From: JADLHS01 sp964594985
GTDB lineage: Bacteria; Verrucomicrobiota; Verrucomicrobiia; Limisphaerales; JADLHS01
Length of the DNA stretch: 64,000 nt
Direction: 5' to 3'
NCBI GenBank assembly: GCA_964594985.1
Contig: CAZQNQ010000003.1
Span: forward strand, 1-64,000
In this document: piece by piece, positions 8,985 through 17,944 of the stretch
Layout: each line of letters starts with the position of its first letter
Position numbering within the stretch: the first letter of the stretch is position 1
Translations under genes and position numbers: made by a program
The notes under the pieces: generated by a model
What the model was told of the DNA's origin: nothing
Database searches by the model: none
Seen by the model: the letters and a program-made list of their open reading frames with translations, nothing else

Positions 8985-10202
8985 ATGACAATCTGGTTGC
9001 TGACACTTTTGCTGCTGGGCGGCTTTGCCATGGCGGGCTATCAACAAGGCGCCATCCGCGCCGGCATCGCTTTTCTCGGCGTGTTTTTCGCCGTGATGTT
9101 GGCCGCGCTGGCCGGCAAGATTTTCGGCCCGATTTTGGGTGCGCTGGGCGTCACGAATCCCATCTGGCGCTGGGTGCTGCCGCCGTTCTTCGGATTCATC
9201 CTCGTGATGGGAATCTTTTACGGCGTCGCGTTCTTCGTGCATCAAAAGGTGGACGTCTATTACAAATACAAAGCCGGCGACCTGCGGCTCGCGCTCTGGG
9301 AACGCCTGAACGCCCGGCTCGGCATCTGCGTCGGCCTGCTCAATGGCGTCGCGTATCTGGTCCTGCTGGCCTTCGTGATCCATGCCTTCAGCTATTGGAC
9401 CGTGCAGATGGCCTCGTCCGACGATGATCCGAAAAGCATGCGGCTGCTCAATGCGCTGGGCCGCGACCTCCAGAGCACCGGGATGAATCGCGTCGGCAAG
9501 GCGATTGACCCGCTGAAACCTTCCTTCTACGACACCGCCGATCTCGCCGGGAAACTTTATTGCAATCCCATGCTCGAAGCCCGCCTGCTTCGTTACCCGG
9601 GTTTCCTGACCCTGGGTGAGAAGCAGGAATTCCAGACGCTCGGCCAAGATTCCGCCTTTGCTGAAATGCGGCTCAAAGGCGCGTCCATCAACGAAGCGCT
9701 GGAACAATCCTCGGCCAAAGCCGTTTTTGCCAATCCGGAACTGCTCAAAGAAATCTGGACCACCGTCCAGCCGGATCTGGCGGACCTGAACACCTTCCTC
9801 GATACCGGCAAATCGGCCAAATACGACGGCGAAAAACTCCTCGGTCGCTGGCGCTTTGACGCGAACGGTTCACTGCTGGCCTATCGCCGCCAGAAACCCA
9901 ACGTCGCCGGCGCAGAAGCCACTCGACTTCGGGCGGTGCTCCGCGAGCGTTACGGCAAATGCACCATCGTCGCCGCCCCGGACAAAATGGTGGCCGTCAA
10001 AAACATCCCCGATAACAAAGCACAGCTCCAGCCCGGCCAGGCTCCGGAACTGAAAACCTTCAAAGGCACCTGGCAGGCCGATGGGATGGATTACGAATTC
10101 AATCTGGAAGGCGGCACGGACCGGCGCTCCGCCAAGTTTGAAGGCACGCATCTCGTTCTGGCTGGCGACTCCATCCCGCTCGCGTTCGTCAAAGAAGATT
10201 GA
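8985..10202 (+). CDS. CvpA-like membrane protein with C-terminal extracytoplasmic region
   Basis: The first ~150 residues form four hydrophobic helices and fit the CvpA family (colicin V production protein-like): TIWLLTLLLLGGFAMAGYQQG at the start, then IRAGIAFLGVFFAVMLAALAG and later LGICVGLLNGVAYLVLLAF. The remaining 250 residues are soluble and contain two beta-rich segments near residues 280 and 350 that I do not recognise. CvpA proteins are tied to envelope homeostasis in other bacteria; that role here is inference. The start is the ATG at 8985, and there is no obvious operon partner apart from the small membrane protein 40 bp downstream. Confidence 0.7.
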   Translation: MTIWLLTLLLLGGFAMAGYQQGAIRAGIAFLGVFFAVMLAALAGKIFGPILGALGVTNPIWRWVLPPFFGFILVMGIFYGVAFFVHQKVDVYYKYKAGDLRLALWERLNARLGICVGLLNGVAYLVLLAFVIHAFSYWTVQMASSDDDPKSMRLLNALGRDLQSTGMNRVGKAIDPLKPSFYDTADLAGKLYCNPMLEARLLRYPGFLTLGEKQEFQTLGQDSAFAEMRLKGASINEALEQSSAKAVFANPELLKEIWTTVQPDLADLNTFLDTGKSAKYDGEKLLGRWRFDANGSLLAYRRQKPNVAGAEATRLRAVLRERYGKCTIVAAPDKMVAVKNIPDNKAQLQPGQAPELKTFKGTWQADGMDYEFNLEGGTDRRSAKFEGTHLVLAGDSIPLAFVKED

Positions 10203-10243
10203 GTTCTTTCAGGTAGTTAGGTGCTGACCATGCGCCTCGAAAT

Positions 10244-10621
10244 ATGGAGAACCGAAAACTACGCTTGTTCTTGGATTCGACACTCGGGTTTTACTCGCTC
10301 GTGCCGCTTGGCTTGCTTGTCGCACTATATTCTTTCGTGATTCGAGCACGGTTCGAGTTAGGGCACTGGCCTACACCGATGCAGCCTGATCCCAAGAGCC
10401 TTTCGTTTCCTACTGCGGACACTCACATGGATACTGTGTTCTGGCTTGGCGTCGCCTCACTGTGTTGCTTCCTTCCGTGGCTGCTGACAGTTTGCATACG
10501 GAAGCAGACGATTCCGACGACCCGAAGGTTCTGGCTTGCATTGCTCGCAGTCCCGTGGGTTTTATTGCTTGCCGTATGGTTTCTCGATCCCGGCAAGTAT
10601 GTGGAGTGGTTTTTGGATTGA
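10244..10621 (+). CDS. Small three-helix membrane protein, hypothetical
   Basis: The 125-residue product has three hydrophobic stretches near residues 15-33, 64-82 and 93-111 and no motif I recognise. The first two are separated by a Pro-rich 30-residue loop. Its base use is less GC-rich than the neighbours, which may indicate later arrival. It ends about 60 bp before a bidirectional terminator. Confidence 0.6.
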   Translation: MENRKLRLFLDSTLGFYSLVPLGLLVALYSFVIRARFELGHWPTPMQPDPKSLSFPTADTHMDTVFWLGVASLCCFLPWLLTVCIRKQTIPTTRRFWLALLAVPWVLLLAVWFLDPGKYVEWFLD

Positions 10622-10679
10622 TATTATGATAGTTGAGACGCCAACTCACCAGGCGTTGAGCTTGGGTCGTTAAAAACAA

Positions 10680-10706
10680 AAAGGCGCGAACCAAACTCGC
10701 GCCTTT
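10680..10706. terminator. Bidirectional intrinsic terminator
   Basis: A perfect 10-bp stem (AAAGGCGCGA / TCGCGCCTTT, 7-nt loop) lies between the convergent small membrane protein gene (plus) and the anti-sigma gene (minus). The A-rich tract on the left and T-rich tract on the right let it serve both strands. Confidence 0.85.
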
Positions 10707-10724
10707 GTTTGTTTTGAAATCAAA

Positions 10725-11213
10725 TCACCGCTGAATCGGATGACCGCTGGCTGGCATTGTCTGCAGATTGGGGGACATATTAAACAATGAGTTAGGCAGC
10801 ACTGCGGCCGGATTGGTGCTGCTGGAGAAAGTAGCTGTCCCTGCCGGCGTGGCTGCCAACAAAGATTGGTTGGTTGTTTCGGACTGTTTCTTTTCTGGTT
10901 CATTCGCAGCCAAGCCAGGTTGAATTGGTTTGCCCGTCAGAAAACCTCCCACCAACACCAATCCACACACGCCTGCCATCACCGTCCCTGAAAGCGCCGG
11001 GCGACCTTCGATCGCCGCCCACAAACGCTGCAGCCACGGCGACCGGGTCATGGCTTCTTCAAAAGCATCCAAGCGCGCCGTCTCCCCCGCCCGCAACCGG
11101 GCCGTCACCTGACCGGACAACTCATTGAAATAGCGCGGATGCGGTTGCTCGTAACGCTTGAGCTTGAGCAACTGCTGCAACTTCTCAAAATCCTGGTTTT
11201 GGTTTTCGCTCAT
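10725..11213 (-). CDS. Putative anti-sigma factor, single-pass membrane protein
   Basis: The 162-residue product has a charged, helical N-terminal half, one membrane helix near residues 75-92 (SGTVMAGVCGLVLVGGFL) and a Ser/Thr/Pro/Asn-rich tail that would be extracytoplasmic. It follows an ECF sigma factor gene by 42 bp on the same strand. The layout of sigma factor, then cytosolic domain, one helix and disordered exterior matches anti-sigma factors, but the HxxxCxxC zinc motif of the common ZAS class is absent, so the role rests on context. Confidence 0.6.
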   Translation of the reverse strand: MSENQNQDFEKLQQLLKLKRYEQPHPRYFNELSGQVTARLRAGETARLDAFEEAMTRSPWLQRLWAAIEGRPALSGTVMAGVCGLVLVGGFLTGKPIQPGLAANEPEKKQSETTNQSLLAATPAGTATFSSSTNPAAVLPNSLFNMSPNLQTMPASGHPIQR

Positions 11214-11255
11214 ACAACAACGACTGGTTTAATCAACTCGCACGTTCACAGCCCG

Positions 11256-11924
11256 TCACTTCAGATAATCCGCCAGGTACCCCTGCAACTGCTGCCGCGC
11301 GTAAAACAACCGCGACCGCACCGTCCCGACGTTGCAATCCATGACCTCGGCAATCTCCTCGTGGGCCAACCCCTGAACATCATGCAACGTCACCACGAGC
11401 CGGTGTTGGTCTGACAGCTTCTGCATGGCCTCGTTCAATTTTTTTTGCAACTCCGCCAGTACTGCATCGCGCCGGGGCGTCTTGTCCGAGATCAACGCCA
11501 CCAGATCCGGGTCTTTCTCCGCGTTGAAATCCAGATCGTTCAAGCTCATGGAGGAGCGATGCTTCCGTTGCTTGAGGAAGTTGATCGTCTTGTTGACCGC
11601 GATGCGATAGACCCAGGTGTAGAAACTCGACCCGCCCTTGAAGGATTTCAGCGCGTGATAACCCTTGATGAAGGCTTCCTGCGTGAGGTCGTTGGCGTCC
11701 TCGTGATTGGACGTCATGTGATAGACCGTGGCGTAAATCCGCTCCTGATAACGCCGGATCAACTCGTCATAAGCCCCCAGATCGCCCTTCTGGGCGCGAT
11801 GGACGATGGCTTCTTCCTCGGCGCGGACGGAAGAAATAGCAGTGGGTTTTGTCCCGGTTTTTCCCGTTGGACTCGCCCCAGGGTCCGGTGCCGATTCGGT
11901 CATGTTCAAGGGTATTGCAATCAT
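11256..11924 (-). CDS. ECF-type RNA polymerase sigma factor (sigma-70 family)
   Basis: The 222-residue product shows region 2 (DLGAYDELIRRYQERIYATVYHMTSN, then DANDLTQEAFIKGYHALKSF) and region 4 with its helix-turn-helix (LPx-type segment: LSDQHRLVVTLHDVQGL, AHEEIAEVMDCNVGTVRSRL). This is the RpoE/SigW architecture. The ATG at 11924 overlaps the stop codon of the upstream polyprenyl synthase gene (ATGA), which implies translational coupling; a second Met at codon 8 is an alternative start. The downstream gene is the likely anti-sigma factor. The pairing with isoprenoid-chain synthesis suggests an envelope-stress role, by inference only. Confidence 0.93.
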   Translation of the reverse strand: MIAIPLNMTESAPDPGASPTGKTGTKPTAISSVRAEEEAIVHRAQKGDLGAYDELIRRYQERIYATVYHMTSNHEDANDLTQEAFIKGYHALKSFKGGSSFYTWVYRIAVNKTINFLKQRKHRSSMSLNDLDFNAEKDPDLVALISDKTPRRDAVLAELQKKLNEAMQKLSDQHRLVVTLHDVQGLAHEEIAEVMDCNVGTVRSRLFYARQQLQGYLADYLK

Positions 11925-12967
11925 TCTGACAACGCGGCCGTTTGCTGCGCCAGATAATCTGTCACGCCCTGCAAACCCGCGCGTCCCACCGACTCTGGCA
12001 ACGACCGCAAGCTAAGACAGGCTTGCCCCAGATAGCGTTCAATCAAATCCATCGTCGGGCGCAACGTCTGATACCGCGCCAACAGCGGATGCACCTCCGC
12101 AAACGCCCCGGGTTGCCAGTTTGCGATCATCGCCTCGAGCTTGGCCCGGTCTTCCGCCGTCGCCCGTTCCCACGCCAACAAAACGGGATACGTCAACTTG
12201 CCTTTGGCCAGGTCCGTGCCGAGCGACTTGCCCGCGGCCTTTTCCGTGCCAAACAGATCCACGCAGTCGTCGTAGATCTGATAGGCCGTGCCGAAGGCCA
12301 TGCCAAATTCCCGCAACGCCGTCCGCTGCGCGGGCGTTGCGTTGCCCAGAAACGCCGCCAAGTCGCACGACAAGCCGAACAACTCCGCCGTCTTCATCTC
12401 AAGCACGCGGAAATATTCCTTCTGCGACAGCTCGAAGTTCCGGCGATGCCGCGTCTGTAAAATCTCACCTGAGCATACCGTGTTCGTCGCCGATGCCACC
12501 GCCCGGCAAATCTCCGGCGTCGGAAAGCTCGCTGCCAGCTTCAGGGAGTGCGCGAACAAGCAATCGCCGAATAGGACTGCGATCTCGTTCCCCCAGTTCG
12601 CGGCGACGGTCAGTTTGCCGCGCCGGATCTCCGCCTCGTCCATGACATCGTCATGCACCAACGTGGCGAGATGCACCATCTCGATGATCGCGGCCACGGT
12701 GACATGGGAATCGTTGATCTTGCCGAAAGAGTTAGCCGCCAGTGCTACGAGCGTGGGGCGCAGTTGTTTACCATTGCCGGTCAGGGCGTATTCCGCGTAT
12801 TGAGCCAATGCTGGGTCAAAGGCGTTCACCTGCTCCGCCAAACGCTTGGAAACCGCGTCGAGAAAGGGCTCGACCGGCTCAACAATCTGTTTCCAAGCGG
12901 TAGGTGGTTCGACTCGCGTCCCCACTGCGGGTTGTGCGGTAGGGATTTTTGACTCAACGGCCAACAT
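11921..12967 (-). CDS. Polyprenyl diphosphate synthase (trans-isoprenyl chain elongation)
   Basis: This enzyme condenses isopentenyl diphosphate onto an allylic diphosphate to make long-chain isoprenoids, probably the side chain of the respiratory quinone. The first aspartate-rich motif HDDVMDEAEIRRG and the second DDCVDLFG, followed by GKSLGTDLAKGK, are both intact. Length (348) is usual for IspB-like octaprenyl/heptaprenyl synthases. The product chain length cannot be read with certainty. The N-terminal 25 residues are extra and unconserved-looking. It is translationally coupled to the ECF sigma gene downstream. Confidence 0.93.
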   Translation of the reverse strand: MLAVESKIPTAQPAVGTRVEPPTAWKQIVEPVEPFLDAVSKRLAEQVNAFDPALAQYAEYALTGNGKQLRPTLVALAANSFGKINDSHVTVAAIIEMVHLATLVHDDVMDEAEIRRGKLTVAANWGNEIAVLFGDCLFAHSLKLAASFPTPEICRAVASATNTVCSGEILQTRHRRNFELSQKEYFRVLEMKTAELFGLSCDLAAFLGNATPAQRTALREFGMAFGTAYQIYDDCVDLFGTEKAAGKSLGTDLAKGKLTYPVLLAWERATAEDRAKLEAMIANWQPGAFAEVHPLLARYQTLRPTMDLIERYLGQACLSLRSLPESVGRAGLQGVTDYLAQQTAALSE

Positions 12968-13112
12968 GCCCCGCCAATTTAGGTTCCGGGTCGGGGCTAG
13001 TCAAACTCGTTTGCGGGTGACTCACAGCGCAATACACCTCAAAAGGGTCAATACACATGAAAAAGCCATCAGATTCGCTTTGCACCACCTGTCAGACCGC
13101 TATAACTCCCCC

Positions 13113-14675
13113 ATGAACCGATTTCTCGTCGGCTTGTTTTCCATCGGCCTAGGTTGTGCCAATGCCGCCCAACTCGACTGCGTCATCCGTCACGGTCGCG
13201 TCGTGGACGGCACGGGCAACCCCGCTTACTTCGCCGATGTCGGCATCAAAAACGGGCGCATCATTCAGATCGGGAAAATCACGGACAGCGCCGCCAAGGA
13301 AATTGACGCCACCGGAATGATCGTCGCGCCCGGGTTCATTGACGTGCACACCCACGCCGATGAAGTCGCCGAGCGCCCCAAGGCCGAAAACTTCCTCCGC
13401 ATGGGCGTCACCACGCTCGTGGTCGGCAACTGCGGCGGCTCGGCGCTCAACGTCGCCAACTTCTTCACCGAAGTCGCCAGCAACGGCATCTCGCCCAACG
13501 TCTGCACGCTCATCGGTCACAACACCGTTCGCGAGAAAGCCATGGGCGGCAGCTTCGATCGTCCGCCCACGCCCGAGGAACTCGCCAAGATGAAAACCTA
13601 TGTCGAACAAGCCATGAAAGACGGCGCCGTCGGATTGTCCACCGGCCTCATCTATCTGCCCGGCACGTTCTCCAAGCCCGACGAAGTCGTCGAACTCGCC
13701 AAAGTCATCGCGCCCCACGACGGCATCTACGCCAGCCACATGCGTTACGAAGACACCCGCATTTACGAAGCGCTCGACGAAGTCTTCCGCGTCGCCCGCG
13801 AAGCCAAGGTCCGCGCCGAAGTCTCCCACATCAAACTCAGCGGCCCCAAAGCCTGGGGCCAAGCCGACAAAGTCCTCGCCTACCTCGACGCCGCCCGCGC
13901 CGAAGGCCTCGACATCACCGAAGATCAATACGCCTACACCGCCTCCTCCACCACGATGCGGCAATTGATCCCCGATGACGCCTTCGACGGCGGCAAAAAG
14001 AATTTCCTCAAGCTCATCGAAAACCCCGAAGAAAAAGCCGGCCTTGTCAGGCGCATGAAGCAGAAACTCGAAGCGCGCGGCGGCAAAGACTACGCCTACG
14101 CCGTCATCGCTTCCTACAAGCACGACAAATCCCTGAACGGCCTCAACATCGTCGAAGCCGCCAAAAAGGTGCGCGGCAGCGATTCCCTCGGCGACCAGAT
14201 CGAAATGATTCTCGAACTCGAGAAGAACGGCAGCGCCAGCGGCGTCTTTCACGGCATGAATGAAGAGGATTTGCAAAAGTTCATGCGCCATCCCAACACC
14301 ATGATCGCCTGCGACAGCGGCCTGCGTGAGTTCGGCAAGGACGTGCCCCATCCGCGCGGTTACGGCAACAACGCCCGCGTCCTCGGCCGTTACGTGCGCG
14401 AGCTGAAAACCCTGCGCCTCGAAGACGCCATCCGCAAGATGAGCAGCCTGCCCGCGAACACCTTTCGCCTGAAAGATCGCGGCCTGCTCAAGGAAGGTTT
14501 CTGGGCCGACGTTGTCGTGTTCGACCCTGAGAAAGTTACCGACCCCGCCACCTACAACGACCCGCACCATTACGCCACCGGCATCCCCTACGTATTGGTG
14601 AACGGCATCGCCGTCATCGCCAACAGCGAACACACCGGCGCGAAACCCGGGCAAGGTTTGAAGCATCTGCAATAA
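13113..14675 (+). CDS. Secreted D-aminoacylase / N-acyl-D-amino-acid deacylase family amidohydrolase
   Basis: The 520-residue product belongs to the amidohydrolase superfamily that hydrolyses N-acyl-D-amino acids. It begins with a signal peptide ending GLGCANAAQ, so it acts outside the cytoplasm. The metal-binding GFIDVHTHAD motif is near residue 73, followed by TTLVVGNCGGSA, with the cysteine typical of this subgroup, and later AEVSHIKLSG. The C-terminal SSLPANTFRL and GFWADVVVFDP close the small beta domain. I chose the ATG at 13113 because the longer frame to 12846 runs into the divergent polyprenyl synthase gene and lacks a signal peptide. A role in turnover of D-amino-acid conjugates such as peptidoglycan fragments is plausible but not shown. 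Confidence 0.88.
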   Translation: MNRFLVGLFSIGLGCANAAQLDCVIRHGRVVDGTGNPAYFADVGIKNGRIIQIGKITDSAAKEIDATGMIVAPGFIDVHTHADEVAERPKAENFLRMGVTTLVVGNCGGSALNVANFFTEVASNGISPNVCTLIGHNTVREKAMGGSFDRPPTPEELAKMKTYVEQAMKDGAVGLSTGLIYLPGTFSKPDEVVELAKVIAPHDGIYASHMRYEDTRIYEALDEVFRVAREAKVRAEVSHIKLSGPKAWGQADKVLAYLDAARAEGLDITEDQYAYTASSTTMRQLIPDDAFDGGKKNFLKLIENPEEKAGLVRRMKQKLEARGGKDYAYAVIASYKHDKSLNGLNIVEAAKKVRGSDSLGDQIEMILELEKNGSASGVFHGMNEEDLQKFMRHPNTMIACDSGLREFGKDVPHPRGYGNNARVLGRYVRELKTLRLEDAIRKMSSLPANTFRLKDRGLLKEGFWADVVVFDPEKVTDPATYNDPHHYATGIPYVLVNGIAVIANSEHTGAKPGQGLKHLQ

Positions 14676-14771
14676 CCCCAACCCCGGTCCGACCGCGCTG
14701 CCGTCGCCCCTCGGGGCTTTCTACGGTCAGCGGTCCCAATACATCAAACAGCCTAGTTCAGCCTGAACAGA

Positions 14772-15060
14772 GTGCTCCTGATTCGCGGACACCGCGTGAT
14801 GCTGGATCGCGACCTCGCGGTGTTCTATGGTGTCACAACGAGCAACCGCAACAAGGCGGTGAAGCGCAACCCGGATCGTTCCCCCGTTGATTTCATGCTT
14901 CAACTGACGCTGGATGGGGATCAAGTGGTCGTCGGTTTAAGATTCCAGATTGGAATCTTGAAGAGAGGTCACAATATCAAACACTTGCCGTACGTTTTCA
15001 CCCGGGAAGGCGTGGCGATGCTTTCGAGCGTGTTGCGCAGTCCGCGTGCGCAACATCCCC
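14772..15060 (+). pseudogene. ORF6N (KilA-N-like) DNA-binding domain fragment
   Basis: The frame begins at a GTG in the middle of an ORF6N domain (LLIRGHRVMLDRDLAVFYGV, then AVKRNPDRSPVDFMLQL, LPYVFTREGVAMLSSVLRS). The usual N-terminal lead-in is missing. The sequence stops being ORF6N-like near 15060, exactly where the convergent hemC begins. Nothing of the C-terminal part is left, so the gene is a remnant. ORF6N proteins are common in mobile and phage-derived DNA, so this marks an old insertion or rearrangement at the 3' end of hemC. Confidence 0.8.
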
Positions 15061-15067
15061 TCTTTGT

Positions 15068-16039
15068 TCAGCGTAGAGTTGCGGCCACGTCTTCGCCCAA
15101 GGAAACCGCCTCATTCACCGTGCGTTGCCTCTCGACACGTTTGGCTGGGCCATCCCGGAAGGAAACCGCCCGCATCTTGATTTTGTCTCCGGCAATTTCC
15201 GCATACGCCGCGACCGGACTTTGACAGCCGCCGCCCATGCCATGCAAGAAGGCTCTCTCGGCGGTCACAGCCAGAAATGTATCGAGATGGTTCAACCGCT
15301 CGCAAATCCTGCTCAACCGCTCATCATTGACGCGAATTTCGATCCCGATGGCCGCCTGCCCCACACACGGCAGCATCGTGTCCACGTCGATGATTGAAGC
15401 CGACAGGCCCTCGGGCACGCCCTCACCGTCCAATTTGCCATCTACGGCGATTGTAAATTTTAACCGGGTGATTCCCGCCAAAGCGAGAATGGTCGCGTCC
15501 AACTCTTCGCGCTCCGCCACCTTCGTCATGCGCGTGGTGACGTTGCCGCGAATCTCCACCACGTTCAAGTCCGGTCGGGCGACGAGCAACTGCGCTTTGC
15601 GTCGGGTGCTGCTGGTGGCGATGGTTGCGCCTTGGGGAAAATCCGAAAGCCTTGCGTTCGCCTGGAAACCGCGGAATTTTCCGCGCCCCGCCGCGCGATA
15701 AATCAAAACATCCCGCACATTTTCCCGCTGCGGCGTCGCGGCCAACACCAGGCCCGCCGGCAATTCCGTCGGCAAATCCTTCAAGCTATGCACCGCGAGA
15801 TCGGCCTGACCATTGAGCAATGCCACTTCAAGTTCCTTCGTGAACAAACCCTTTGGCAAACTCGGATCAGTCTTCGCCATCGAAGCCGTCTGCAACTTGT
15901 CGCCGGTGGTCTTGATGACCTGATAATCAAACTTCAGTTCCGGGAACGCCTGCCGACATTGCGCCAGGATCAGGCGCGTTTGCGCGAGCGCAAGCGCGCT
16001 GCCCCGGGTAGCGATGAGGATCGGACGTTCCGTTGCCAT
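15068..16039 (-). CDS. hemC: Hydroxymethylbilane synthase (porphobilinogen deaminase)
   Basis: The enzyme polymerises four porphobilinogen units into hydroxymethylbilane, the third step of tetrapyrrole synthesis. The 323-residue product starts ERPILIATRGSALALAQ. It contains ATSSTRRKAQLL and the cofactor-attachment loop GGGCQSPVAAYAE, with the dipyrromethane-binding Cys near residue 272. After this cysteine only about 50 residues remain, roughly 20 fewer than in E. coli HemC, and the gene ends against an ORF6N remnant, so its last helix may have been lost. I chose the ATG at 16039 rather than the longer frame to 16189, which overlaps hemA. It lies 4 bp after hemA. Confidence 0.95.
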   Translation of the reverse strand: MATERPILIATRGSALALAQTRLILAQCRQAFPELKFDYQVIKTTGDKLQTASMAKTDPSLPKGLFTKELEVALLNGQADLAVHSLKDLPTELPAGLVLAATPQRENVRDVLIYRAAGRGKFRGFQANARLSDFPQGATIATSSTRRKAQLLVARPDLNVVEIRGNVTTRMTKVAEREELDATILALAGITRLKFTIAVDGKLDGEGVPEGLSASIIDVDTMLPCVGQAAIGIEIRVNDERLSRICERLNHLDTFLAVTAERAFLHGMGGGCQSPVAAYAEIAGDKIKMRAVSFRDGPAKRVERQRTVNEAVSLGEDVAATLR

Positions 16040-16043
16040 GAGA

Positions 16044-17105
16044 TCAAATTGCGCTCTGCGTGTTGGCTGCTGTGTGGGCGGCGAATCCAGCTCCGGCGCA
16101 TTGCTCCAGCAGCGGTTTGGCCTTCTCGTGGATGATCGCCTCGCACTTCGCGATCTCTTCCTTGCGTTGTTCGAGATAGTCGGTCGCAATGGTCTGTAGA
16201 TCGTCCACGTTGTAGAGATAGACGTTGTCCATCTGGTTCACCGCTGGATCAATGTCCCGCGGCACGGCGATGTCAATCAACAGCAACGGACGATGCCGGC
16301 GTGATTTCATCAGCGGTTCAAGCTTGGCGCGATCCAGAATATGGTGCGGCGCGGATGTGCTGCTGATGGCGATGTCAACCTTTTCAAACTCCCGCGCCCA
16401 ATCGTCGAATTGCACCGCGCGCCCGCCCAGATCTTTCGCAAGCGTCTCAGCGCGATCGTGGGAACGATTCGCCACCACGATGCTCTTTGCGCCGCGTGAC
16501 AGCAAAGCACGTGCGGTCTTCTCGCTCGTATCCCCCGCGCCGATCACCATGACGTCATGGCCCGCCAGCGAACTGAAAATCTTCTCGGCCAGCTCCACCG
16601 CGACCGATGCCACCGAAATGCTGCCGCGCTGGATGTTCGTTTCCGTGCGGACATGCTTGGCAACATTGAACGCCCGTTGAAACGCCTTGTTCAACCGCGC
16701 TCCGGTGTGACTACCCTGAAGCGCGAGATCGTAGGCCTTCTTGAGTTGCCCGAGAATTTCCGTTTCGCCCAGCACCATCGAGTCAAGGCCGCAGGCGACC
16801 TTGAACAAGTGATGCACGCTATGCGGTTCGAGCAGGGAATAAAACTCATCGCCATCCGGAGGGTTTTGTGCGTGGATCTGGCCGAGAAACCTCTTCAATT
16901 CTTTCCCCGCCTTGACCGGCTCCAGCGGCGTCACGACATACAATTCCACCCGGTTGCACGTTGAAAGAATCACGGCCTCATCTGCGAGCCCAGCACTCCG
17001 GAGCTGTTGCAACGCCTCGGGAATCTTCGCTTCGGCAAATGCGAATCGCTCCCGCAATTCCACGGGCGACGTGCGATGGCTGAGGCCGATGACGATGATG
17101 CTCAT
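16044..17105 (-). CDS. hemA: Glutamyl-tRNA reductase
   Basis: The product reduces glutamyl-tRNA(Glu) to glutamate-1-semialdehyde, the committed step of C5-pathway tetrapyrrole synthesis. The 353-residue sequence starts SIIVIGLSHRTSPVELRE and has the catalytic cysteine in LSTCNRVELY (about residue 49), then GLDSMVLGETEILGQ and the nucleotide-binding GAGDTSEKTARAL. It is about 60 residues shorter than E. coli HemA: the C-terminal dimerisation domain is reduced. The ATG at 17105 overlaps the TGA of the upstream cytochrome-assembly gene (ATGA), and hemC follows by 4 bp, giving a hemX-hemA-hemC operon. Confidence 0.96.
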   Translation of the reverse strand: MSIIVIGLSHRTSPVELRERFAFAEAKIPEALQQLRSAGLADEAVILSTCNRVELYVVTPLEPVKAGKELKRFLGQIHAQNPPDGDEFYSLLEPHSVHHLFKVACGLDSMVLGETEILGQLKKAYDLALQGSHTGARLNKAFQRAFNVAKHVRTETNIQRGSISVASVAVELAEKIFSSLAGHDVMVIGAGDTSEKTARALLSRGAKSIVVANRSHDRAETLAKDLGGRAVQFDDWAREFEKVDIAISSTSAPHHILDRAKLEPLMKSRRHRPLLLIDIAVPRDIDPAVNQMDNVYLYNVDDLQTIATDYLEQRKEEIAKCEAIIHEKAKPLLEQCAGAGFAAHTAANTQSAI

Positions 17106-17944
17106 GGTTGTTGATGCAGGGTGGACAGCAGATTCGTCCCCCAAAACGTGAGCAGTAGGAAGACAAAAATTCCGATCAACCCGAACGCAAACCGGCGGCC
17201 GGTAAAGATGGATCGCATATGCCCAAACACCAGGCCCGCATACAAAACCCAAAGCAACGCCGACCACATTACTTTGGCGTCGCTCCAATACGCGACGCCC
17301 TCCGGACGCGGCAACCGCCCGCCCGCCGCCAGCCCGATTGTCAGCAAAACAAACCCGATCAACGTCACGCGCGACGCCACCACGTCCAGCCGCTCCACCG
17401 GCGGCAACAGCGACAGCACCGCGCGCAGTTTGTTGAACTTCAGATTGTGCTGCTGCGTCAGCAACATCGCCGCCGCCACCGCCCCCAGGCCAAACGCGCC
17501 GTAAGCCAGCATGATGGTCGCTGCGTGCAAGCTGGTCAGCGCGCCGGAGAATTCCGGTTTCGGCCCATGCGGCGGATCCAATGACGGCATCAGCGCAAAC
17601 ACCCCCACGGCAAACAACCCCGGTGCCGCAAACGCACCCACAAATCGGAAGCGTGGCAGCATCCCGATCAGCAGATAGGTGAGCGTCGTAGCCCACGTGA
17701 AGAACATCGTCGCCTCGAAGAGATTGTTCACCGGGCAACGGTTCAGCGAAAAGCCGCGCTGGAACAGCGCGGCAGTGTGCAACGCGAACGCCGCCAGCAG
17801 CAAAATGTAGTTCACCCGGTCATCGCGGCGAAACCCCTTTCGCCACAAGAAAACCGAGTAGATCATGCTGATGCCGTAAATCATCACGGCCAGCAGGAAA
17901 AAATGCCGGTCAGAATTTGTGCCTGTGAACCGATCCACGTCCAT
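17102..17944 (-). CDS. HemX/CcsA-type cytochrome c assembly membrane protein
   Basis: The 280-residue product has about eight membrane helices and fits the CcsA/HemX superfamily. Visible features are an N-terminal pair of helices, the loop NRCPVNNLFEATMFFTWA, and SGALTSLHAATIMLAYGAFGLGAVAAAM in the middle, where conserved His residues sit in the haem-handling fold. In Bacillus a related HemX is encoded beside hemA and affects GluTR levels; in other bacteria CcsA moves haem for cytochrome c maturation. Overlap with hemA favours the HemX role (inference). I use the ATG at 17944; a TTG at 17980 would add 12 residues. Confidence 0.82.
   Translation of the reverse strand: MDVDRFTGTNSDRHFFLLAVMIYGISMIYSVFLWRKGFRRDDRVNYILLLAAFALHTAALFQRGFSLNRCPVNNLFEATMFFTWATTLTYLLIGMLPRFRFVGAFAAPGLFAVGVFALMPSLDPPHGPKPEFSGALTSLHAATIMLAYGAFGLGAVAAAMLLTQQHNLKFNKLRAVLSLLPPVERLDVVASRVTLIGFVLLTIGLAAGGRLPRPEGVAYWSDAKVMWSALLWVLYAGLVFGHMRSIFTGRRFAFGLIGIFVFLLLTFWGTNLLSTLHQQP

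Noticed and set aside
13149..14681. Minus-strand open frame of 510 codons opposite the D-aminoacylase gene
   Set aside because: Its Gly/Val/Asp/Ala-rich sequence is what high-GC antisense of a coding gene gives; it has no domain, and the plus strand has a signal peptide and amidohydrolase motifs.
16044..17738. Long 564-codon frame ending in hemA
   Set aside because: The first ~210 codons lie antisense-like within the overlapping membrane gene in another frame and have no family match; HemA starts at 17105.
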